Shown here: positions 15,077 through 24,213 of the stretch, one piece after another
How positions within the stretch are numbered: position 1 is the first letter of the stretch
Layout: every line of letters starts with the position of its first letter
Source of the DNA: JAVJUS01 sp040220455
GTDB lineage: Bacteria > Pseudomonadota > Alphaproteobacteria > DSM-16000 > Inquilinaceae
Direction of reading: 5' to 3'
Length of the DNA: 39,356 nt
NCBI GenBank assembly: GCA_040220455.1
Contig: JAVJUS010000120.1
Coordinates: 1-39,356, forward strand
Program-made: the position numbers and the translations under genes
The notes under the pieces: model-generated
What the model was told of the DNA's origin: nothing
Database searches by the model: none
Seen by the model: only the letters and a program-made list of their open reading frames with translations

Positions 15077-15860
15077 GCACCGGCCGCGGCACGGCCGCCC
15101 CGGCGGCCCGCCGCAGGGCGCGCCGGCAGCGCATCTGGATCAGCCGGCCCGCCGGCGTCGGGCGCAGGCGCCCCGCCCCGTCCATCCGGAATACCCAGCC
15201 CCGCGCGGCGAAGCCCCGGGCGATCCAGATCGTCGTGACCACTGCCACCGCCGCGCCGGCGAAGACGTCGGCCGGCCAGTGGGCGCCGACGACCACCCGG
15301 CTCGCCGCTACCAGCACCGCCCAGATCGCGAGCGGAAGCCGAAGGGGCGGCACGAGCAGGCCGACTGCCAGGGCGAAGGCGAAGGCCGTGTTGGCGTGGC
15401 CGGATGGGAAAGACCGGAAGTCACTGTCGAGGCCGAGCGGGTCGAAGCCGTAGAAGCCGTCGCGCTCCAGCATCCGCGGCCGGGCCCGGCCGACGGCGAC
15501 CTTGACGATATTGACGAGGATCCCCGAGGTCGCGACCGCGGTGAAGACGAACGCGAAGGCGCCGGATAGCCACGCGGCCGGCCGTGCCGCTTGACCGCCG
15601 CCGAGGCCCATGGCCACCGACGCGAGCCAGACCGTTACAAAGCCGGAAGGGACGAGAAACCATTGGGCGTTGCCGGAATTGGTAATGACGCGGAAGATCG
15701 CGACCGTGCCCCCGCCGACCGAGTGCGCCCAGGTCTGGATCGTTGGGTCGAACGGCATGACCACGAAAGCGGCGACGACGAGCACGGACGCGATCACGGT
15801 CCAGAGGTCGGTAGCCCCGGTCGGGCGCTCGGCCGGGCGCTGGTGCCGTCGCCCTCTCAT
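15045..15860 (-). CDS. PAP2-family membrane phosphatase
   Basis: 271 residues with about five to six membrane segments. The three PAP2 phosphatase motifs are present: K120 with GRARPR (K-x6-RP), FPSGH (S153, G154, H155) and R188 to H194 in SRVVVGAHWPADV. PAP2 enzymes of this size dephosphorylate membrane lipids such as undecaprenyl diphosphate, lipid A or phosphatidylglycerol phosphate. It starts inside the last 4 bp of the GT39 gene (ATGA), so it is translationally coupled to a lipid-linked-sugar transferase, which suggests action on lipid A or on the released polyprenyl carrier (inference). Confidence 0.88.
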   Translation of the reverse strand: MRGRRHQRPAERPTGATDLWTVIASVLVVAAFVVMPFDPTIQTWAHSVGGGTVAIFRVITNSGNAQWFLVPSGFVTVWLASVAMGLGGGQAARPAAWLSGAFAFVFTAVATSGILVNIVKVAVGRARPRMLERDGFYGFDPLGLDSDFRSFPSGHANTAFAFALAVGLLVPPLRLPLAIWAVLVAASRVVVGAHWPADVFAGAAVAVVTTIWIARGFAARGWVFRMDGAGRLRPTPAGRLIQMRCRRALRRAAGAAVPRPVLSRAARSSSS

Positions 15861-17587
15861 TGGCCTTCCTCGGTAGGTGTCGGCAGGGGCTCCGTGGCCG
15901 CCGGTCGACGGAACAGCGTCAGGGTCAGCCGGTCACCCTTGGAGTAATTGAACCCCTCGACCGTCGCCGCCGCCTCGATAGCCACGCCGCGCTCGGCCAA
16001 CGCGCTCCGGAAGGTGTCGAGCCGTGTCTCCCGGATCACCGCGACCGCGCAGGCGTCCCGCGCGATCAGGTCTACGGCCGGGCCGGAGCCGCCGGACAGC
16101 ACGGTGTCGGTGCCGGTCCAGAAGACCAGGCTCGGCTCGGTGAAATGGGCCGAGGCGACCCGCGTCTCGGCCGGCGGGCAAGGGGCGATCCGCTCCACCG
16201 CGCGGGCCACCTGGCGGGAGACATGGGCCGTGTCGAGCGCCGGCGCGACGAGCTGGAAGGCGACGGCGGCCAGCACTGCCATGGCGGCGACCGGCGCGCC
16301 GATGGCCAGCGCCGGCCGCTCACCGGCCATGGCGGCGCGGTAGCCGTGGAAGGCCAAGGCCCACGCGACCGGGACGACGGCGATCGCCGACCAGAACAGC
16401 CGGCCCTCGGACACGATCGGCAGGGCCGCGAGCGCCAGCGGCAGGCCCAGCGCCGGAATGCCGAACAACACCGCGGCGACGATCCGGCCCGCCCGGCCCG
16501 GCGGCCCGGCGGCCACGTCGCGCGGCCGATCCAGGATCGCCCAGGCGACCAGCAGGGCGAGCGCCGGATAGGTGGGCAGGACGTAGTGCGGCAGCTTGGT
16601 CGCCACGAGCTCGAAGACGAGCCAGGTCGGCAAGATCCAGGCGAGGCAGAAGCGTACCGCCGGCTCCCGCCATCGCCGCCGGATCATCGGCACGGCCAGG
16701 ACGAGGCCCAGGGTCGCCGGCCAGAAGGTCACGGGGAACAGGCCCAGATAGTAGCCGGGCGGCGCGCCGTGGCTCTCCTGGCCGGAGAACAGCTTGCCCA
16801 GCAGGTCGGTGCCGACCGAATCCTCGTAGAAGCCTCCGCCGCTCTGCAGCCCGATGGCGACGAACCAGGGTGCCGCGACCAGCAGGGCCAGGGGCGCGCC
16901 GATCGTCGGGCGCAGGTCGCCGAGCCAGTCGCCCCGGCGATCGGCGACGACGAGGGCCGCCGCCGTCAGCGCGGCGACCATCAGCGGGATCGGCCCCTTG
17001 ACCAGCCCGCCGAGTCCGAGCGCGACCCAGAAGCCGAGCGCGACGGCGAGGCCGATCGGCCGCCCCTTGGCCTCCCGTCGTCCCAGATAGGCGCGCGCCA
17101 GCGCGCCCTGGGCCCAGACGACGGTGGCGAGCAGCACGGCGTCGGTCTTGGCCAGCCGGGATTCGATCGCGATCAGCACAGTCGCCGCCAGCAACGCCGC
17201 ACCGCCGATCGCCGCGGCCGGTCCGAACAGGCGCACGCCGGCCCAGGCGGTCAGCAGCACCGCCGCCGTCGCGCCCAGGACCGAAGGCAGGCGATAGGGC
17301 CAGATCGCCGTCGCCTCGGGCTCGGAGAACAGGGCGACGCTCGCCGATTGCAGCCAGTAGATGCCCGCCGGCTTGTTGTGGCGCGGGTCGTCCTGGAAGC
17401 GGATATCCACGAAGTCGCCCGATTCGAGCATCTGCCGCGAGGCCTGGGCGAAGCGCGCCTCGTCCCGGTCGACCGGCGGCACGGCGGCCTGGCCCGGCGC
17501 GAACAGGATCGCGCAGAGTATCAGCAGGCCGAACCAGGCCCCTCCGGGCACGCCTGTCCTGGTTGGGCTCGTCGCCGATCGGATCAT
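15857..17587 (-). CDS. GT39-family (ArnT-like) membrane glycosyltransferase
   Basis: 576 residues with about a dozen hydrophobic segments and a C-terminal soluble part. The N-terminal periplasmic loop has the GT39/ArnT motif VDRDEARFAQAS (D42/E43), followed by FVDIRFQDDPRHNKPAGIYWL, which matches the conserved KPPLxYWL-type block. Such enzymes use a polyprenyl-phosphate sugar on the periplasmic side and transfer it to lipid A or another acceptor. The gene lies downstream of LAB_N and GT2 genes and is coupled to a PAP2 phosphatase. Sugar and acceptor are not identifiable from sequence; lipid A is the most likely acceptor. Confidence 0.88.
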   Translation of the reverse strand: MIRSATSPTRTGVPGGAWFGLLILCAILFAPGQAAVPPVDRDEARFAQASRQMLESGDFVDIRFQDDPRHNKPAGIYWLQSASVALFSEPEATAIWPYRLPSVLGATAAVLLTAWAGVRLFGPAAAIGGAALLAATVLIAIESRLAKTDAVLLATVVWAQGALARAYLGRREAKGRPIGLAVALGFWVALGLGGLVKGPIPLMVAALTAAALVVADRRGDWLGDLRPTIGAPLALLVAAPWFVAIGLQSGGGFYEDSVGTDLLGKLFSGQESHGAPPGYYLGLFPVTFWPATLGLVLAVPMIRRRWREPAVRFCLAWILPTWLVFELVATKLPHYVLPTYPALALLVAWAILDRPRDVAAGPPGRAGRIVAAVLFGIPALGLPLALAALPIVSEGRLFWSAIAVVPVAWALAFHGYRAAMAGERPALAIGAPVAAMAVLAAVAFQLVAPALDTAHVSRQVARAVERIAPCPPAETRVASAHFTEPSLVFWTGTDTVLSGGSGPAVDLIARDACAVAVIRETRLDTFRSALAERGVAIEAAATVEGFNYSKGDRLTLTLFRRPAATEPLPTPTEEGQ

Positions 17588-17661
17588 TCGCCGGTTTCTC
17601 TTTGTGTAATCGAGCGCCCGAGCAGCGCTGCGTATCGAACGGTCGGCTCGGCCCGGCGTTG

Positions 17662-17958
17662 TCAGGTCAGCGGCGGCGTGCCCGGCAAGTCTCGGGCGCG
17701 GCGTTTCTCACGCCAAATGAAATAAATGTTGCGCGAATAGATGAAGAGGCCTGCCCCCTGGCCGACGATGAACACCGGGTCCTGGCGATGCAGCGCATAG
17801 GCGAACAGGGTGATCCCGCCCAGCAAGCTGAAATACCAGAACATCTCCGGGATCACGCTCTTGCGGGCCTTCTCCGAGAAGATCCACTGGAGCAGGAAGC
17901 GCATGGAGAAGAACGCCTGACCCAGGAAACCGATGAGGGTCCAGAGGGTGAGTACCAT
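17662..17958 (-). CDS. LAB_N-domain small membrane protein
   Basis: 98 residues composed almost entirely of a lipid-A-disaccharide-synthase N-terminal (LAB_N) domain: three hydrophobic helices with the conserved GQAFFSMRFLLQWIFSEK, PEMFWYFSLLGG and FIVGQGAGLFIYSRNIYFI blocks. Despite the name it has no LpxB catalytic domain. Small LAB_N proteins commonly sit beside GT2 polyprenyl-phosphate glycosyltransferases. The rhizobial RgtF, which works with RgtE in making a polyprenyl-phosphate galacturonic acid donor, is recalled as a comparable case. It probably partners the GT2 encoded just upstream. Confidence 0.88.
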   Translation of the reverse strand: MVLTLWTLIGFLGQAFFSMRFLLQWIFSEKARKSVIPEMFWYFSLLGGITLFAYALHRQDPVFIVGQGAGLFIYSRNIYFIWREKRRARDLPGTPPLT

Positions 17959-18055
17959 ACGGGGCAGTCCTCGAGATTCCGGGCGGCGGGCCGCCAGCGG
18001 GTCGATGCCGGCCCGGCGGGCCGGGGGCCGGTGGGGCCTCGGTCGGAGGGGGCCG

Positions 18056-18940
18056 CTATTCGGCCGCGTCGTCCTCTAGCCCATCGGCCCGGTCGATTTC
18101 CACCTCTTCCGCCCGGGCCACGACGCCGCGGCGCGCGAGCCAGTAGACGCCGAGCAGGTCGACCACGCCGACAGCGCCGCGCTTCAGGTTGCCGTATTTC
18201 GACCGGCCGGCGCGGCGTGCCCGGTGGCCGACGGGGACATAGACCGTGCGCTCGCCATGGATGCGGAACAGCGCCGGCAGGAAGCGATGGACCGCGCGGA
18301 AGCGGGGCAGTTCCAGGAACACGTCGCGACGGAAGAGCTTGAGCCCGCAGCCCGTGTCCGGGCAGTCGTCGCCCAGCATCCGGCCGCGCAGGCCGTTGGC
18401 GAGGCGCGAGGCCCATTTGCGCGAGACGGAATCGTGCCGATCGACCCGCAGCCCGCCAACCAGCCCGGGAACCGGCCCCTCGGCCCGGTCACGCGCGTCG
18501 AGCAGCGCGGGGATGTCGGCCGGGTCGTTCTGGCCGTCGCCGTCGAGCGTGACGATCCAGCCCCCGCGCGCCGCCGCGACGCCGGCCCGGATCGCCGCCG
18601 ACTGGCCGTGCGGCCGGTCGTGGCGCAGCACGCGAAGCGGCAGGGGCCCGGCGGCCAAGTCGGCCAGCGCCGCGGCCGTCCCGTCGGTCGAGCCGTCGTC
18701 GACGAAGACGATTTCGTAGCGCCCGGCGAACCGGGTCGCGTCGAGCGCGCGCCCGATCTCCCCGGCCAGCGGGCCGACATTGTCGACCTCGTCCAGCACC
18801 GGGATCACGACGGACAAATCTACGGGGGACAGGTCTACGGATCCGGACACCACCACACCAACGCGCTTTGCCGAACCGCGCCGACCGCACGCGCGGGCCG
18901 GGCCGTCCTTCGGCAATCCCCCCTTAAGCCGCCCCTTCAT
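18056..18940 (-). CDS. GT2 polyprenyl-phosphate glycosyltransferase
   Basis: 294 residues from ATG 18940. The GT-A fold is clear: LSVVIPVLDEVDNVG, FVDDGSTDGTA, then the metal site LDGDGQNDPADIP and DTGCGLKLFRRDVF. This matches DPM1/ArnC-type enzymes that load a nucleotide sugar on polyprenyl phosphate at the cytoplasmic face. The two C-terminal membrane helices of ArnC are missing, leaving one weakly hydrophobic patch (VGVVDLLGVYWLA), so membrane attachment may come from the LAB_N neighbour. The first 35 or so residues are basic and not family-like; in-frame GTG codons near 18850 are plausible alternative starts. Confidence 0.88.
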   Translation of the reverse strand: MKGRLKGGLPKDGPARACGRRGSAKRVGVVVSGSVDLSPVDLSVVIPVLDEVDNVGPLAGEIGRALDATRFAGRYEIVFVDDGSTDGTAAALADLAAGPLPLRVLRHDRPHGQSAAIRAGVAAARGGWIVTLDGDGQNDPADIPALLDARDRAEGPVPGLVGGLRVDRHDSVSRKWASRLANGLRGRMLGDDCPDTGCGLKLFRRDVFLELPRFRAVHRFLPALFRIHGERTVYVPVGHRARRAGRSKYGNLKRGAVGVVDLLGVYWLARRGVVARAEEVEIDRADGLEDDAAE

Positions 18941-19061
18941 GGCAGGAGCGGGGCGGGCTTGTCGAGAGCGGCGGGTCCGATCAGGGGCCGGGCGGCTCCA
19001 TGGCGGCCGGTGCCGGCGGTCGCGGCGGTGGGCGGGGCGGCGGGCGTCCCGGCCGGGCCGG

Positions 19062-20087
19062 TCAGCCGCCCGGCACCGGCGCGTCCTCGCGGATCAGCTT
19101 CTCGGCCTTCAGTTCGGCCCACAGATCGGCGGGGATGTCGACGCCCAGGGTCTCCACCGTCAGGGCGATCTCCTCGGGCCGGCGGGCGCCCGGGATCAGG
19201 CAGGCGACGGCCGGGTGGCCCAGAGGGAACTGCAATGCTGCGCTGGCGAGCGGCACCGAATGGCGCCGGCACACGGCCTCGATCCGCGCGACCTTGTCCA
19301 TGATCTCCGGCGGCGCCGGGGCGTAGTTGTAGTAGGCGCCCTCGACCGCGCCGGTCGCCAGGATGCCGGTATTGTACGGCCCGCCCAGGATGATGCCGAT
19401 GCCCCGCTCGGTGCACAGGGGCAGGAAGCTGTCGAGGGATTCCTGCTCCAGCAGGGTGTAGCGCCCGGCGAGCAGGAAGCAGTCGAAGTCCCCGGCCTCG
19501 GCGAAGCGCTGGCAGGCCTGCCACTCGTTGACGCCGACGCCGATCGCCTTGATCAGCCCCTGCTCGCGCATCTCGATCATGGCGTGGTAGCCGCCGGCCA
19601 TGACCTCCTCGAAGCGCCGGTCCATCTCGGCCTGCGACCCGTGGGTCCAGATGTCGACGTCGTGGATCAGCAGGATGTCGATGCTCTCCAGGCCGAGGCG
19701 CTGGAGGCTGTCCTCGAACTCCCGCTTCACGCCGTCATAGGAGTAGTCGTAGACCGGCTCGAAGGGCAGGGTCCGCTCGAAGATGCCGCCGTCGATCTTG
19801 CGCCGGTCGGTCGGCTTCAGGTGGCGGCCGATCTTGGTCGACAGGACGTAGCCGTCGCGGTCCTCCCAGCGCAGCGCCTCGCCCAGGCGATGCTCCGACA
19901 GGCCGAACCCGTAGAGCGGCGCGGTGTCGTAGAGCCGCACCCCTGCGTCCCAGGCGGCGCGCACGGTGGCGCGGGCCTGGTCGTCGGAGAACGCCTCGTA
20001 CATGTTGCCCAGCGGCGCGCCGCCGAAGCCGAGCTGCGTGACCTCCAGCCCGCATTTCCCCATCGAACGCTTGGTGTCCGGACGCAT
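19062..20087 (-). CDS. Aldo/keto reductase (D-threo-aldose 1-dehydrogenase type)
   Basis: 341 residues with the AKR catalytic tetrad D54, Y59, K85 and H142 (RLYDTAPLYGFG, STKIG, LLIHDVDI). The family closest by pattern is the fucose/galactose dehydrogenase (D-threo-aldose 1-dehydrogenase) branch, which oxidises a free aldose to its lactone with NAD(P)+. ATG 20087 was chosen because GGAGAAGAG lies upstream and the open frame beyond it runs into repeat DNA. It is the last gene of the carbohydrate transport and kinase block and could act on the imported sugar. A repeat-rich 281-bp gap separates it from the ATPase gene, so it may be transcribed separately. Confidence 0.85.
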   Translation of the reverse strand: MRPDTKRSMGKCGLEVTQLGFGGAPLGNMYEAFSDDQARATVRAAWDAGVRLYDTAPLYGFGLSEHRLGEALRWEDRDGYVLSTKIGRHLKPTDRRKIDGGIFERTLPFEPVYDYSYDGVKREFEDSLQRLGLESIDILLIHDVDIWTHGSQAEMDRRFEEVMAGGYHAMIEMREQGLIKAIGVGVNEWQACQRFAEAGDFDCFLLAGRYTLLEQESLDSFLPLCTERGIGIILGGPYNTGILATGAVEGAYYNYAPAPPEIMDKVARIEAVCRRHSVPLASAALQFPLGHPAVACLIPGARRPEEIALTVETLGVDIPADLWAELKAEKLIREDAPVPGG

Positions 20088-20200
20088 GGTTCGCTCTTCT
20101 CCCCCTATTCGATTATCGGCCTCCCCAGGCCGCCTTCTCTCGGGATCGGCTCCCCGGGATTGCCTTACCGTCATCCCGAACAGAGCCGCACCTCTCCTTC

Positions 20201-20351
20201 ACCGTCATCCCGGCCGGAGCGAAGCGGAGAGCCAGGATCTCCGGCGGCCCCGCCGCCGGCGCTGACGGATCCGGCGCATGGATCCCGGGTCGTAAGGCTC
20301 GCCACCCGAGGCCGTTCCGGCCCCGGGCTCGCCTAACGCCCGGGATGACGG
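20201..20351. repeat. BIME-like composite REP element
   Basis: The 5' end is ACCGTCATCCCGGCCGGAGC continuing GAAGCGGAGAGCCAGGATCT (20201-20240), a pattern like the widespread CGTCATCCCGG REP family, with a CCGGAGCGAAGCGG hairpin. The 3' end carries an inverse copy (GGATCCCGGG at about 20280 through CCCGGGATGACGGC, 20338-20351). A further partial head, ACCGTCATCCCGAACAG, is at 20167-20183. It occupies the gap between the ATPase gene and the aldo/keto reductase gene. Confidence 0.65.
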
Positions 20352-20368
20352 CTGGTGTCGACAGCAGG

Positions 20369-21454
<1,086 letters not shown>

Positions 21455-21475
21455 CGGGATTCCTCGAAACGATCG

Positions 21476-21549
21476 CTCCAGGGTAATTTCTTCAGAACTG
21501 ATGATCCGATCAATTCCGAAGACATTGCCCTATCTTCAACAACCTGGAG
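21476..21549. repeat. AT-rich nested inverted repeat upstream of the ATPase gene
   Basis: The 50 bp at 21481-21530 form an imperfect palindrome: reading inward from both ends, 18 of the first 22 positions pair (GGGTAATTTCTTCAGAACTG against its mirrored partner), with a 6-bp centre. A further inverted pair, CTCCAGG (21476-21482) and CCTGGAG (21543-21549), encloses it. The patch is clearly richer in A+T than anything around it. It could be a stem-loop in the mRNA between the binding-protein and ATPase genes, a two-site operator, or a small non-autonomous repeat; the sequence alone does not decide. Confidence 0.6.
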
Positions 21550-21693
21550 CCTCTTCTCTGCGCCCGTCGGGGAACAGGATGCTCCAGCGGCCGCGCGCGG
21601 GGCGGGGCGTTCGCCGGGCGGGGCGGCCGGCCACCCCCGCCCCCCGAAAGCGGACCTCCGGAGGGCGGCGGCGGCGCGGTCGCTCTGGCCGCC

Positions 21694-23154
21694 TTACTCG
21701 AGCGGCGGCAGGCCCATGGAGGCCCGGTACGCGGCGAGCTGGTCCTCGCGGCCGAAGTCGTCGGTCAGCGCGTTCCACTCCTCCGCGATCGTGTCGAGCG
21801 CTTCCTGCGGCTCGACGTCACCGGCCAGCGCCTTGGACAGCTCGATCTCCAGCACCTCGGTGTAGGAGAAGTAGCCGGGCAGGCGCATGTCGAGGGCGAC
21901 GTTCGGCGCGTTCAGGCTGCCCAGCTGAGCATCAAGGTACATCTGCGCCTCTTCCTCCGAGAAGATGTCGAGCCACTGGTCGACGTTCTCGAAGTGGCTG
22001 TAGCGGTACGGGTTGACGCCCGAGCCGCCGGTGATCGCCGCCTGCATGGAGTTCTCGGGGTTGGACAGGTACTCCACGAAGTTCCAGGCCGCCTCGATGT
22101 TCTCGCTGGCCTGCGGCACCGCCGCCTGCCAGCCGCCGAACGCCATGAAGGGCGAGCGCACCGTCTCGTCGAAGCTGTCCCACTCGCCGGTCGCGTGGTT
22201 GTAGATCTCGCTCGAGCCCGGCGTCATCGCGGAGCCGACATTGCCGGCGACCTCGCTCTGCTCCGGGTCGGCGGCGATCACGCCGGTGTCGCCCCAGTCG
22301 AAGTTCATCGCCACCTGGCCGCCGGCGAAGGCGGTGCGGATGTCGCCGGAGGTGTAGTTGAGCGAGCCCGGCGGCGTATACTCGACCGACTGGATGTAGT
22401 CCTCCAGCGCGCGCACCCAGCCCGGATTGTTGACCTGGGCGTCCATCGTCTCCGGATCGAAGAACATGGCGCCCGGATTGTCCGGGTGGTTGGTGTAGCT
22501 GGCCGCGTGGGTGAAGAAGAACCAGAACTGCTGGCCGCCGCGGCGGAACGCCTCGGACGTGCCCCACAGGTTCTCGTCCGGCCGGGTGAAGAACTCGGCG
22601 ATGTCGTAGTACTGCGACCAGACCTCCGGCGGGGCCAGCGGATAGCCGTACTGCTCCTCGAACGCCGCCTGCTCCTCGGGATCCTCGAACAGGTCGGTGC
22701 GGTAGCTCAGCGTGTGCAGGTCGCCGTCGATGGTCTGCGACTTGTGCTCGCCGCCCCAGATCATCAGCCGGTCGCGATAGACCTCATGGATGTCCTCCCA
22801 TTCCTCGGTCTGGCGGATCTCCTCCGGCATGACGCTCAGGTAGGGGGCGAAGTCCGGCGTCCAGGCCGGGGCGAAGGTGATGACGTCGAAGGAGGCCTGG
22901 TTCTCCACCATCGCCGTCAAGTACTTCGGATAGAGTTCGCCGAACGGGAACTCGACGACCTCGACCTCGCCGCAGGTCTTCTCGGCCCACTTCTCGCCGG
23001 CCATCTGGACGGCGAGCGCGATGAACGGGCCGGTCTGCGAGCCGACGCTGATGGTCGTGCCGGAATAGTCGGGCTCGCACTGGGCCGCGGCCGGGCCCGC
23101 GAAGGCCATCGAGACGGCGCCGGCGGCGGCGCCGGCCATGAGCAGCTTTTTCAT
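21694..23154 (-). CDS. Sugar ABC transporter substrate-binding protein (family 1)
   Basis: 486 residues. A typical Sec signal peptide (MKKLLMAGAAAGAVSM) ends near AAA-Q at residue 24-25, giving a soluble periplasmic protein; the Cys at 26 is not in a lipobox. The mature protein has features of family-1 extracellular solute-binding proteins, including FDVITFAPAWTPDFAPYL, QVAMNFDWGDTGV and AWNFVEYLSNPENS. It delivers a carbohydrate or polyol to the two permeases. A strong GGGAGGAAAGG ribosome site precedes the ATG, consistent with the high expression needed for binding proteins. It unusually lies after the permeases in the operon. Confidence 0.93.
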   Translation of the reverse strand: MKKLLMAGAAAGAVSMAFAGPAAAQCEPDYSGTTISVGSQTGPFIALAVQMAGEKWAEKTCGEVEVVEFPFGELYPKYLTAMVENQASFDVITFAPAWTPDFAPYLSVMPEEIRQTEEWEDIHEVYRDRLMIWGGEHKSQTIDGDLHTLSYRTDLFEDPEEQAAFEEQYGYPLAPPEVWSQYYDIAEFFTRPDENLWGTSEAFRRGGQQFWFFFTHAASYTNHPDNPGAMFFDPETMDAQVNNPGWVRALEDYIQSVEYTPPGSLNYTSGDIRTAFAGGQVAMNFDWGDTGVIAADPEQSEVAGNVGSAMTPGSSEIYNHATGEWDSFDETVRSPFMAFGGWQAAVPQASENIEAAWNFVEYLSNPENSMQAAITGGSGVNPYRYSHFENVDQWLDIFSEEEAQMYLDAQLGSLNAPNVALDMRLPGYFSYTEVLEIELSKALAGDVEPQEALDTIAEEWNALTDDFGREDQLAAYRASMGLPPLE

Positions 23155-23190
23155 TGCCTTTCCTCCCTGATCGTTCGGTTCGGATTCACT

Positions 23191-24213
23191 TCAGCGGATT
23201 CCTCCCAGCGTCAGCCCCCCTCTGAGCAGCCGCGCCAGGATGAAGGCCATCGCCATCATGGGGGCGATGGCGATGATGGCGGCGACCGAGATGGCCCACC
23301 ACTCGTCGCCGCGATAGGAGTTCTGCCCCGACAGGAAGATCGGCAGGGTCTGCCATTCCGAGGTCGTCAGGAGCAGGGCGAACAGGAACTCGTTCCACAC
23401 GAAGCCCAGCGTGATCAGCGCCGTCGCGCCCAGCCCGGGCAGCGCCATCGGCACCACGATCTGGAAGAAGATGCGCAGGCGCGGCACGTTGTCGACGAGC
23501 GCCGCCTCCTCGATCTCCACCGGCAGGGCCTGGAAGAAATCGCGCATCAGCCAGACCACGATCGGCAGGGAGAAGGCGGTGTAGCACATGACCAGCCCGC
23601 CATAGGTGTCGAGCGCCCTGAGCCCCTCGCGGCCCAGCTCCGAGTAGAGCAGATAGAGCGCGAAGGCGGTGACGATCGGCGGGAACATGCGCTGGGACAG
23701 GAACCAGAACACCACGTCGGTGTTGCCCAGGATCGGTCCGGGCAGCTTCTTGCCGTTGAGCCAGATCGACACGGTCAGCGCCACGATCAGCGACAGGCCG
23801 AGCGCGTAGACCTCCGACCAGCCGCCCCAGGCGGTCAGCGCCAGGAAGCCGCCGATGCCGATGGCGGTAAACGCGATGCCGGCGCCCAGCCGCACGCGGA
23901 ACTGGAAGCGCACCAGGGCGTAGGCCGCCATGGCGCCCAGCAGCACCGACAGGAAGGTCGCCGACAGCCCGACCATGGTGGAGTTGATGAAGGGCTTGTA
24001 GAAATCCCCGCGCTGGCCGGTCAGCGCGTCGACATAGGGCTGGATCGTCGGGTCGAAGTCGACAAAGGGGATGTAGGTCGGCCCCCGGTTGACCGCCGGC
24101 GGCGTCTTCAGGCTCGTGACCAGCGTCCAGTAGAGCGGGAACAGCGTCAGGAACAGCCACAGGCAGCAAAGGCCGAACAGGACCGCCGTGGCCAGGCGTG
24201 AGCGCTCGCTCAT
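23191..24213 (-). CDS. Sugar ABC transporter permease (MalG type) with extra helices
   Basis: 340 residues. Conserved MalG-type parts are the N-terminal helix (VLFGLCCLWLFLTLFPLYW), AMAAYALVRFQF, QRMFPPIVTAFALYLLY and the EAA loop (E236-A-A-LVDNVPRLRIFFQIVVP) that contacts the ATPase. Usual length is about 280 residues; here an insertion of roughly 55 residues (about 109-165) lies between RFQF and SQRMFPP and adds two hydrophobic segments (about 112-128 and 135-152). Its ATG overlaps the stop of the upstream permease gene by 4 bp (ATGA). It pairs with that permease to form the membrane channel. Confidence 0.93.
   Translation of the reverse strand: MSERSRLATAVLFGLCCLWLFLTLFPLYWTLVTSLKTPPAVNRGPTYIPFVDFDPTIQPYVDALTGQRGDFYKPFINSTMVGLSATFLSVLLGAMAAYALVRFQFRVRLGAGIAFTAIGIGGFLALTAWGGWSEVYALGLSLIVALTVSIWLNGKKLPGPILGNTDVVFWFLSQRMFPPIVTAFALYLLYSELGREGLRALDTYGGLVMCYTAFSLPIVVWLMRDFFQALPVEIEEAALVDNVPRLRIFFQIVVPMALPGLGATALITLGFVWNEFLFALLLTTSEWQTLPIFLSGQNSYRGDEWWAISVAAIIAIAPMMAMAFILARLLRGGLTLGGIR

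Noticed and set aside
15860..17725. 621-codon plus-strand frame antisense to the GT39 gene
   Set aside because: Composition rich in Arg, Gln, Asp and Gly with no domain; the minus strand has a complete GT39 protein with membrane helices.
21994..24201. 735-codon plus-strand frame across the binding-protein and permease genes
   Set aside because: Antisense to two clear transporter genes, with low-complexity Asp/Arg/His/Gln content and no recognisable motif.
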